Source of the DNA: Anaerolineales bacterium
GTDB lineage: Bacteria > Chloroflexota > Anaerolineae > Anaerolineales > UBA11579
Assembly (NCBI GenBank): GCA_019637805.1
Contig: JAHBVB010000002.1
Span: 699,981-763,980, forward strand
Direction of reading: 5' to 3'
DNA: 64,000 nt
The notes under the pieces are model-generated. The model had not been told where the DNA came from. It did no database searches and saw only the letters and a program-made list of their open reading frames with translations. The first letter of the stretch is position 1; each line of letters begins with the position of its first letter. This document shows, piece after piece, positions 53,146-60,004 of the stretch. A program made the translations under genes and the position numbers.

Positions 53146-54561
53146 TTACGCGGCTTGTGCCTTGCGCATGTGCGCAGGCTCAATATTTTCCATCATACGA
53201 TATTTGGCCACGGTGCGCCGCGCAATCGCAAAGCCTTGTTGCTCCAGCAGGCGGGCCAGCTTGGTGTCGCTGTAAGTTTTGCCTTCCTGGGATTCTTGGC
53301 GGATGATCTGCTTGAGCGCCGTGCGGATGTGTAGGCTGCGGTCAAAGAACTGCGAAAGCGGCACGATCTTGCCGGAGGGCAGCTGCACGCTTTTGCCGGA
53401 CACCGCCCGGGAAATGGTCGACTCGTGTACGCCAAGCTCATCGGCGATCGAAGCCCGCGTGATCGGTTTCAGGTGCGCGTCGCCGGCAGTGATGAAGTGC
53501 CGCTGCAGGACAGCCAAGATCTGCATCAGGCGCACGATGGTGTGGTTGCGCTGCGCCAGGCACTTGATCAGCAGGTTGGCCTGTTCCAAGTCTAGCTTCC
53601 ATTGCTCGGCTTTGTCTTCCGGCGCTTCGCGCAGGGCTTGCTGGAACAGCGGGTTGACCCGCAACAGGCCGCGCAGCGGCCACATCACTTCCACCACCAG
53701 GCGCAGGTCCTCCTGCTGGCGAATGGCGATATCTGGTCGGGAATACGTGCTGGGTGTATCGGCGTTGGGTGTGCCCAGGTTGCCCCAATGCGCCCGGGCC
53801 GGGTAGGGGCTCAGGTTTTGGGTGATGAAGTCAGCAATTTGTTCGGCCTTGGCCTTGCTCACGCCCAGCAGGTTGCCCAGTTCGGCGTATTGGCGCTTGC
53901 CCAGCATGGTCATGCCTTCGCGGATGGCTTTAGCGCACAGTTCGGCATTAGGGGCTTGGTTGCCCAGGCTCTTCAGCTGCACCAGCAGGGCTTCGGTGGG
54001 GCTGCTGGAAGCCACGCCCAGCGGGTCGGCCTGCTGGATGCGCTGGACGACTTCCTCCACTACCACCAGGGGCACATGGTGATAGCGGGCCACTTCCAGC
54101 AGCGGGAAGGTCAGCAGGCCATCTTCGTCCAGACCGGTGAGGATGTGGGCGGCGATCTCCTGTTCCAAAGGATCCAGTTCGGTGGCGATTTGGCGCAGTA
54201 CATAGGTACCCAGTGTTTCGGGCTGCGCGCCGGTGTAATCTTCGGGAAGTTCTTCGCCGCTGCGTCCCTCGGCGCTGAAGCCGGAGTCGGTCGGCGCCAG
54301 GAAGACCAGTGGCTCATCGCCCTGGGCCTTGGTCTGGGTGCAGGCCTGGCAGCTGGCCCCGCTGCGCAGGGTGCGCCCACAGCTGGGGCAGTGGCGGCCT
54401 TCTAGGAGCTCTAGGGCGGGGTTTTCCGCCAGCGCGGCTTCGATGCGCGCATTCAGCTCTTGGGCATTCAGCCCCAACAAACTCATGGTTTGTGCCAGGT
54501 GGGCGGTTGCCTGAGGGCGTTGTTGGGCGCCTTGGTAGAGGATTTGAGAGGGCAGGGCCAT
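53146..54561 (-). CDS. rpoN: RNA polymerase sigma-54 factor with inserted zinc ribbon
   Basis: A 471-residue sigma factor: an N-terminal activator-contact region (LAQTMSLLGLNAQELNARIEAALAENPALEL), a core-binding domain (~115-300), an HTH region (ASIADELGVHESTISRAVSGK) and the RpoN box ARRTVAKYR (447-455), which reads the -24 element. Region I is followed by an extra CPSCGRTLRSGASCQAC element with C58, C61, C71 and C74, which looks like a zinc ribbon and is absent from the standard E. coli-type protein. The gene starts at ATG 54561 behind GGAG and heads an operon with its own kinase and activator. No clear -24/-12 promoter was found in the window, so its regulon lies elsewhere. Confidence 0.93.
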   Translation of the reverse strand: MALPSQILYQGAQQRPQATAHLAQTMSLLGLNAQELNARIEAALAENPALELLEGRHCPSCGRTLRSGASCQACTQTKAQGDEPLVFLAPTDSGFSAEGRSGEELPEDYTGAQPETLGTYVLRQIATELDPLEQEIAAHILTGLDEDGLLTFPLLEVARYHHVPLVVVEEVVQRIQQADPLGVASSSPTEALLVQLKSLGNQAPNAELCAKAIREGMTMLGKRQYAELGNLLGVSKAKAEQIADFITQNLSPYPARAHWGNLGTPNADTPSTYSRPDIAIRQQEDLRLVVEVMWPLRGLLRVNPLFQQALREAPEDKAEQWKLDLEQANLLIKCLAQRNHTIVRLMQILAVLQRHFITAGDAHLKPITRASIADELGVHESTISRAVSGKSVQLPSGKIVPLSQFFDRSLHIRTALKQIIRQESQEGKTYSDTKLARLLEQQGFAIARRTVAKYRMMENIEPAHMRKAQAA

Positions 54562-54575
54562 AATATGCTCCAGTG

Positions 54576-54604
54576 ATTATAGAGAAGTATCCCCCTGGAT
54601 GCAA
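54576..54604 (-). promoter_or_regulatory. Promoter of rpoN operon
   Basis: Minus strand TTGCAT (54599-54604), 17-base spacer, TATAAT (54576-54581), 14 bases before the ATG at 54561, with a GGAG ribosome site in between. It is a sigma-70-type promoter, so rpoN is not self-driven. Confidence 0.65.
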
Positions 54605-54626
54605 GTTCTGTGCCAAATCAATTTGA

Positions 54627-54632
54627 TAGAAT
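54627..54632 (+). promoter_or_regulatory. -10 box of leaderless trmFO promoter
   Basis: TAGAAT, 7 bases before the ATG at 54640, without a ribosome site. It is divergent from the rpoN promoter. Confidence 0.5.
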
Positions 54633-54639
54633 TCACCCA

Positions 54640-56013
54640 ATGTCCAAGAAACGTGCCGATTTGATCGTCGTGGGTGGCGGCCTGGCCGGCAGCGAAGCCG
54701 CCTGGCAGGCCGCCGAGCAGGGCTTGCGCGTCGAGCTGTACGAGATGCGCCCGCTGCAGCCCACCGGGGCGCATGTCAGCCAGTCGCTCGCCGAGCTGGT
54801 TTGCTCCAATTCGCTGGGTTCAGACCTGCCCGACCGCGCTTCGGGCCTGCTTAAAAATGAGCTGCGCCGCATGAATTCGATGCTGATGCAGGCTGCCCAG
54901 GCCACTGCCGTGCCGGCCGGCGGCGCGCTGGCCGTCGACCGGGAGGGTTTTGGTCACGAAGTCACCCGACGCATTGAAGCGCACCCCAATATAGACCTGC
55001 GCCGCGCCGAGATGCCCGAGGTGCCGCCCGGCCTGACCGTGATCGCTTCGGGGCCGCTGACCTCATCAAAACTGTCCCAGTCCATCGCCGCCCTTAGTGG
55101 GGCGGGGCACTTGTATTTCTACGATGCGATCTCACCGATCGTCAGCCTCGAGTCGATTAACTTTGATACCGCTTTCCGCGCCTCTCGCTATGACCGCGGC
55201 CAGGAAGAAGAGGGCGATTACATCAACTGCCCCTTCAACAAAGAGGAATATGAGGCCTTTGTGGCAGCCCTGGCCGGGGCCGAGCGCATTGAGCTGCGTC
55301 ACTTTGAGCAAGACATCGACCAGGGCGTGCGCGCCGGATTGCACGAATATTTTGAAGGCTGCCTGCCGGTCGAAGTGATTGCCCAGCGTGGCGATAAGGC
55401 GCTGGCCTTTGGCCCCATGCGCCCGGTCGGGCTGGATGACCCGCGTACCGGCCGGCGGCCCTACGCTGTGCTGCAGCTGCGCCAGGACAATCTGGCCGGG
55501 ACACTCTACAACCTGGTTGGCTTCCAAACCAACCTGACCTTTCCCGAACAGCGCCGCGTCTTCCGCATGGTGCCGGGCCTGGAGCAGGCCATCTTCGAGC
55601 GCTACGGCCAGATGCATCGCAACACTTTCATCAATTCGCCGGAATTGCTGCGCCCCAGCCTGCAGTTCCACAACCGGGACGATCTGCTCTTTGCTGGGCA
55701 GATCACCGGCGTCGAGGGTTATGTAGGCAACATCGCTACCGGCCTGCTGGCCGGCCTGAATGCCGCCCGTCTGCATCGCGGTGAGACGCCGTTGGTGCTG
55801 CCGCCCACCACTATGCTGGGCGCCCTGTGCCACTATGTCACACATGCCAGCCCGGCCGACTTCCAGCCCATGAAGGCCAACTTCGGCATTCTGCCGCCGC
55901 TGGCCCTCAGCGGCAAAAGCGGCCGTCGCCAGCGCGCCGCTGGCTACGCCGAGCGCGCCCTGGCCGACCTGGATGCTTACCTGGCGCAAACCGCCGCCGT
56001 ACCTGCTGGCTGA
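54640..56013 (+). CDS. trmFO: Folate-dependent tRNA (uracil-5-)-methyltransferase TrmFO
   Basis: A 457-residue flavoenzyme: [21 protein letters not shown] binds FAD, then the diagnostic [25 protein letters not shown] and [11 protein letters not shown] blocks, YYDAISPIV-like [24 protein letters not shown] and [23 protein letters not shown]. The catalytic cysteine corresponds to LVCSNS (near residue 63). It makes m5U54 in tRNA using methylene-tetrahydrofolate. The start is set by the -10 box immediately upstream. Its stop overlaps the M28 peptidase start by one base (TGATG). Confidence 0.96.
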   Translation: MSKKRADLIVVGGGLAGSEAAWQAAEQGLRVELYEMRPLQPTGAHVSQSLAELVCSNSLGSDLPDRASGLLKNELRRMNSMLMQAAQATAVPAGGALAVDREGFGHEVTRRIEAHPNIDLRRAEMPEVPPGLTVIASGPLTSSKLSQSIAALSGAGHLYFYDAISPIVSLESINFDTAFRASRYDRGQEEEGDYINCPFNKEEYEAFVAALAGAERIELRHFEQDIDQGVRAGLHEYFEGCLPVEVIAQRGDKALAFGPMRPVGLDDPRTGRRPYAVLQLRQDNLAGTLYNLVGFQTNLTFPEQRRVFRMVPGLEQAIFERYGQMHRNTFINSPELLRPSLQFHNRDDLLFAGQITGVEGYVGNIATGLLAGLNAARLHRGETPLVLPPTTMLGALCHYVTHASPADFQPMKANFGILPPLALSGKSGRRQRAAGYAERALADLDAYLAQTAAVPAG

Positions 56014-56900
56014 TGCGCAAGCGCGTCTATCTCGTCGTTGCGGTTGTGGCTTTGGCGCTGGTGGCGCAATCTTTGTTTGCCAGCCTGCAGGGCGCTCAGC
56101 AGCCGGCCTTCAATGGCCAGCGCGCCCTGGCCGATATTGAGTATCAGCTGGCCTTGGGGCCGCGCACGCCCGGGTCTGCCGCCCACGCCAATACGGTGGA
56201 GTGGATGCTGCGCAGCTTGCGCGCTGCCGGCTGGGCGGCCGAAGTGCAGGACACCGAATGGCTCGGCCAGCCGGTGCGCAATGTTATCGCTAAGCGCGGG
56301 GCGGGCGAACCATGGCTCATTCTGGGGGCCCACTACGACAGCCGCTTGTCCGCCGACTTTGACCCCGACCCGGCGGCCCATGCCCACCCGGTGCCCGGTG
56401 CCAATGACGGCGCCTCGGGCGTGGCGGTGCTGCTGGAATTGGCGCGGGTGCTGCCGCCAGACCTGCCGGGGCAGATCTGGCTGGTTTTCTTCGATGCCGA
56501 GGACAACGGCCGCATCGCAGGCTGGGACTGGATCATGGGCTCGCGCGCTTTTGCCCAATCGCTGAGTGAACATCCGGACGCGGTCATCATCCTGGACATG
56601 ATCGGCGATACCGATTTGCAGGTCTATTACGAAGCCAACTCTGACGAAAGTCTGCGCGCTGAGATCTGGGACACAGCCGCTGAGCTGGGCTACGCCGATC
56701 TGTTCATCCCCAGCGTGCGTCACAGCATGCTGGACGACCACACACCCTTTATTGAGCTGGGCATTCCCTCTGTACTGCTGATCGACTTCGATTATCCCTA
56801 TTGGCACACCCGCCAGGATACGCTCGACAAGGTGTCTGCGCATAGCCTGCAAGCCGTCGGGGATACCATGCTGGCCTGGCTGCTGGGACGGACCGACTAA
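56013..56900 (+). CDS. M28-family zinc peptidase / glutaminyl cyclase-like protein
   Basis: A 295-residue protein with one N-terminal membrane helix or signal anchor (VYLVVAVVALALVAQSLFA), so it is probably extracytoplasmic. The M28 core shows GAHYDSR (metal His and Asp), GANDGASGVA (bridging Asp), DAEDNGR (Glu/Asp pair), ILDMIGD and the final HTRQDT His. The pattern is closest to bacterial/animal-type glutaminyl-peptide cyclotransferases, but aminopeptidase activity is also possible. The TGATG overlap with trmFO shows coupling, with no obvious functional link. Confidence 0.85.
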   Translation: MRKRVYLVVAVVALALVAQSLFASLQGAQQPAFNGQRALADIEYQLALGPRTPGSAAHANTVEWMLRSLRAAGWAAEVQDTEWLGQPVRNVIAKRGAGEPWLILGAHYDSRLSADFDPDPAAHAHPVPGANDGASGVAVLLELARVLPPDLPGQIWLVFFDAEDNGRIAGWDWIMGSRAFAQSLSEHPDAVIILDMIGDTDLQVYYEANSDESLRAEIWDTAAELGYADLFIPSVRHSMLDDHTPFIELGIPSVLLIDFDYPYWHTRQDTLDKVSAHSLQAVGDTMLAWLLGRTD

Positions 56901-56902
56901 GC

Positions 56903-57295
56903 GTGCACGTCTTCCTCAGCGCCAAGGCCAAGCTCGCCGAGTCGCTTGCCTTGGCGGACTTGATCGAAAGGCAGGTGCATGCGACGGGGATGACTTGTTT
57001 TGTGGCGCCGCGTGAGCTGCAGCGCCGCGGCCTGCATGCCGGCTTCATGCAGACCATCCGCGCCGAAATCCAGCGCTCCGACTTGATGATCGTGCTCTAT
57101 GCGCCGGAATTGCGCGGCGGCCTGGTGGAGTTGGGCATGGCCTATGCTATAGACATTCCTATTTGGCTGCTCTGTCGGGCACAAGAGAAAGTCTCGAGCA
57201 CGGCTTTGGAGTGTGCCTCAAAAATCCTCCGCTATCAGGATGCGGATGATTTGGGGGATCAATTGCAGAGTGCAGTGAAGCAGTTCTTCGAATAA
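56903..57295 (+). CDS. Nucleoside 2-deoxyribosyltransferase-like small protein
   Basis: A 130-residue protein starting at GTG 56903, two bases after the peptidase stop. The order MHVFLSAKAK ... LADLIERQVHATGMTCFVAP ... IQRSDLMIVLYAPELRGGLVELGMAYAIDIPIWLL matches the Rossmann-like NDT/DUF4062-TIR-type fold. The 'VELGMAYA' segment holds the Glu that is the nucleophile in deoxyribosyltransferases. A nucleotide-hydrolase or TIR-like NAD-processing role is possible too. It ends at a terminator. Confidence 0.6.
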   Translation: MHVFLSAKAKLAESLALADLIERQVHATGMTCFVAPRELQRRGLHAGFMQTIRAEIQRSDLMIVLYAPELRGGLVELGMAYAIDIPIWLLCRAQEKVSSTALECASKILRYQDADDLGDQLQSAVKQFFE

Positions 57296-57330
57296 TGTCC
57301 TGCCTGACGCCGGCGCCGTATTCTGCGACG

Positions 57331-57358
57331 AGTTTAGCCAGCGCAGGCTAACTTTTTT
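57331..57358 (+). terminator. Rho-independent terminator
   Basis: An 8-bp stem with one bulge (57331-57339 with 57346-57353), then a T6 run, 36 bases after the NDT-like gene. The remaining ~130 bases before the aminotransferase hold no recognisable gene. Confidence 0.75.
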
Positions 57359-57473
57359 AGGACATAAACAGTGTTTCTGGTGCACACACCTTGCGTGGGG
57401 TTTTGGGGCGATGCAATCGCCTAAGCGAGGTCAGGGGCGGCTGCCCTGCGAGGATAGGGATGCGGCACAGTGG

Positions 57474-57479
57474 TAAACT
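57474..57479 (+). promoter_or_regulatory. -10 box for the aminotransferase
   Basis: TAAACT, 8 bases before the ATG at 57488; no ribosome site or -35 match. Confidence 0.35.
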
Positions 57480-57487
57480 ACTGCCTT

Positions 57488-58654
57488 ATGCCACTTCAAC
57501 CTGCCCATCGCATCTCTCACATCAAGCCGTATTTCTTCTCGGAACTGGCCAAGCGCATTACTGCCATGCGCGCGGCAGGGGTGGATGTAGTCCGTTTGGA
57601 CATTGGCAGCCCGGACCTGCCGCCTCCCGGGTTCATCTTGGAGAGCCTGTTTGCCGCCGCCAGCCAACCGAGCACCCACGGCTACATGCTGGGGCTTACC
57701 GCGCCTTTCCGAGCGGCTGTGGCCCAATACTACAAGCAGCGTTTTGGCGTAGAGCTGGATCCCAAGAGCGAGGTTGTCGACCTGATCGGCTCGAAAGAAG
57801 GCTTGTTCATTCTCAGCCAGGCCGTGCTTAACCCCGGCGACCTGTCTCTAGTGCCGGACCCGGGGTATTCGGTCTATGCCATGAGCACGCAGATCGCCGG
57901 CGGCGAAGTCTACAAGATGCCGTTGCTGGCTGAGAACGCTTTCCTACCAGACTACGACAGCATCCCGGCCGATGTGCTCCAGCGCGCCAAGATCCTCTGG
58001 CTCAACTACCCGAACAATCCCACCGGCGCCATTGCGGATATGGCCTTTTTTGAGCGTACCATCGCCTTTGCTCGTAAGCATGACCTGTTGGTGGCCCACG
58101 ATAACCCCTACTGCGACGTGGGCTACAACGGCTACCAGGCGCCCAGTTTGCTGCAGGTGCCGGGCGCCAAAGAAGTCGCCCTGGAGTTCAACTCGCTTTC
58201 CAAAACGTACAACATGGCAGGCTGGCGCGTCGGCATGGCCGTCGGCCAACCTGAGGCCATCAAATACATCGAGACCTACAAAAGCCAGCAGGATTCGGCC
58301 ATCTTTGCGCCGCTCATGGCGGCTGGTGAAGCCGCCATGCTGGGCGACCAAAGCTGGCTGGCGGAGCGCAACCGCATCTACCAGGACCGCCGCGACGCCG
58401 CCATCGACGGCCTGCACCGCGCCGCTATTCAGGTGGCCCCGCCACAGGCTTCGCTCTACATTTGGGCTCCGGTACCCGGCGGCGAGCCGAGCATGGATTT
58501 CTGTGCCCGCCTGCTGGAGGACACCGGCGTCAGCGTCACGCCGGGCGTGGTCTTCGGCCAGCACGGAGAAGGCTATTTCCGCATTTCGTTGGTCACCGAC
58601 ATCGAGCGGATTCGCGAGGGTGTAGAACGCATCGCCAAGTGGCTGCACAAGTAG
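57488..58654 (+). CDS. Class I/II PLP-dependent aminotransferase (DapL/AspC-like)
   Basis: A 388-residue PLP enzyme: VVRLDIGSPDLPPP at the N-terminus, VVDLIGSKEGLFILSQAVLNPGD, WLNYPNNPTGAIA (substrate/PLP Asn), AHDNPYCDVGY (PLP-ring Asp and Tyr) and the Schiff-base Lys in FNSLSKTYNMAGWRVG, with the C-terminal YFRISLV Arg. The pattern LDIGSPD plus SKEG is closest to LL-diaminopimelate aminotransferase-like and related aspartate/methionine aminotransferases. The substrate cannot be fixed from sequence. The stop TAG is also the start of the -10 box for hflX. Confidence 0.85.
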   Translation: MPLQPAHRISHIKPYFFSELAKRITAMRAAGVDVVRLDIGSPDLPPPGFILESLFAAASQPSTHGYMLGLTAPFRAAVAQYYKQRFGVELDPKSEVVDLIGSKEGLFILSQAVLNPGDLSLVPDPGYSVYAMSTQIAGGEVYKMPLLAENAFLPDYDSIPADVLQRAKILWLNYPNNPTGAIADMAFFERTIAFARKHDLLVAHDNPYCDVGYNGYQAPSLLQVPGAKEVALEFNSLSKTYNMAGWRVGMAVGQPEAIKYIETYKSQQDSAIFAPLMAAGEAAMLGDQSWLAERNRIYQDRRDAAIDGLHRAAIQVAPPQASLYIWAPVPGGEPSMDFCARLLEDTGVSVTPGVVFGQHGEGYFRISLVTDIERIREGVERIAKWLHK

Positions 58655-58657
58655 AAT
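58652..58657 (+). promoter_or_regulatory. -10 box overlapping the aminotransferase stop codon
   Basis: TAGAAT, the TAG being the aminotransferase stop, 6 bases before the hflX ATG at 58664. Confidence 0.5.
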
Positions 58658-58663
58658 AGGGTA

Positions 58664-60004
58664 ATGCCCAAAGGGAATACGCGTTCCAATCTTAAGGAGC
58701 TGGAACGGGCCTTGATCGTCGGCGTGCAAATCGCCGGCCAGCCTGCCTTGCTCTCGATGGACGATTCGTTGGAGGAATTGTCTGTTTTGGCGCGCACTGC
58801 CGGGCTGGAAGTTGTCGGCGGCACGTCCCAACAACTGGAGAAGCCCAACCCCAAAACGCTGATCGGCAAAGGCAAGGTCGAAGAAGTCCAAGCCCTGGCC
58901 GATGAATTGAACGTCAGCGTGATTCTCTTCGATGATGAGCTCTCCCCGCGCCACCAGCGCGAACTGGAAAAAGTGTTTGGCGACAATCGCCGTGTAGTCG
59001 ACCGCACGGCCCTGATCCTGGACATCTTTGCCCAGCACGCCAGCACACATGAAGGCGCCCTGCAAGTGGAGCTGGCCCAGTACGAGTACCGCCTGCCGCG
59101 CCTTACGCGCGCCTGGACGCACTTGGCCCGCCAGGGCGGCGGTGGCGGCGGCCGCAGCGGCGTGGGCGGCGTGGGTCTGCGGGGCCCTGGTGAAACCCAG
59201 CTGGAAGTTGACCGTCGCGAGATTGGACGCAAGATCGCCAAGCTCAAGCAAGACCTGGAGAAGGTCAGCGCCCGCCGCGGCCGCTACCGCGCCCAGCGCA
59301 AGCGCGCCAGGCTGCCGGTCATCGCTCTGGTGGGCTATACCAACGCCGGCAAATCCACACTGCTCAACGCCCTGGCCGGCGCCGAGGTCTACGTGGCGGA
59401 TCAGCTTTTCGCCACCCTGGACCCAACCACGCGCAAAGTGGACCTGCCCGGTGGCCGCGAGGCGCTCTTCACCGACACGGTCGGTTTCATCCAAAAACTG
59501 CCCACTACCTTGGTGGAAGCCTTCAAAGCCACGCTGGAGGAAATCCAGGAAGCGGACCTGCTGCTGCACGTGGTCGATACTACGCACCCCAATGTGCATG
59601 AGCAGGCCGAGGCCGTGCTGCAGACCCTGGCAGAGATTGAGGCCGACCATATTCCGATCCTGACCGTCTTGAACAAGATCGACCGCTTGGATAATCCGGA
59701 CGCCGCCCAGGAAGCCTTGCAGGATTTTGAAGACGCCGTGGCCGTCTCGGCTTTGCGCCGTCAGGGATTGGACGAGCTTCTGGCCGCCATCAGCCATAAG
59801 CTCTACGAAGCGCTTGCCCCGGTGGAGGTCTTGCTGCCTTACCAGGAGGGCGCGCTGATTGCGCTCTTCCACGAGCAAGGCAAGGTGGACCGTATCGAGC
59901 ACACCCGCAGCGGGGTGCATATTCAAGGCCGCATTCCCGGCCGCATGCTGGCCCGCTACAGCGCCTTCGCCACCCGCGGCGTGCCGGCTGCCGAGGACGA
60001 ATAA
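58664..60004 (+). CDS. hflX: GTPase HflX
   Basis: A 446-residue protein. The N-terminal HflX domain (residues ~20-190) contains NPKTLIGKGKVEEVQ and VDRTALILDIFAQHASTHEGALQVELAQ; a Gly-rich loop and a GPGETQLEVDRR helix follow. The G domain has G1 GYTNAGKSTLLN, G2/G3 region FATLDPTTR and DTVGFIQKLP, and G4 NKID. HflX binds the 50S subunit and splits or rescues stalled 70S ribosomes under stress. A leaderless promoter box lies at the end of the previous gene, and the stop overlaps the next start by one base (TAATG). Confidence 0.95.
   Translation: MPKGNTRSNLKELERALIVGVQIAGQPALLSMDDSLEELSVLARTAGLEVVGGTSQQLEKPNPKTLIGKGKVEEVQALADELNVSVILFDDELSPRHQRELEKVFGDNRRVVDRTALILDIFAQHASTHEGALQVELAQYEYRLPRLTRAWTHLARQGGGGGGRSGVGGVGLRGPGETQLEVDRREIGRKIAKLKQDLEKVSARRGRYRAQRKRARLPVIALVGYTNAGKSTLLNALAGAEVYVADQLFATLDPTTRKVDLPGGREALFTDTVGFIQKLPTTLVEAFKATLEEIQEADLLLHVVDTTHPNVHEQAEAVLQTLAEIEADHIPILTVLNKIDRLDNPDAAQEALQDFEDAVAVSALRRQGLDELLAAISHKLYEALAPVEVLLPYQEGALIALFHEQGKVDRIEHTRSGVHIQGRIPGRMLARYSAFATRGVPAAEDE

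Noticed and set aside
57944-59926. A 660-codon open frame on the minus strand across the aminotransferase and hflX.
   Set aside because: It spans two clear genes on the plus strand and its product resembles no protein family.
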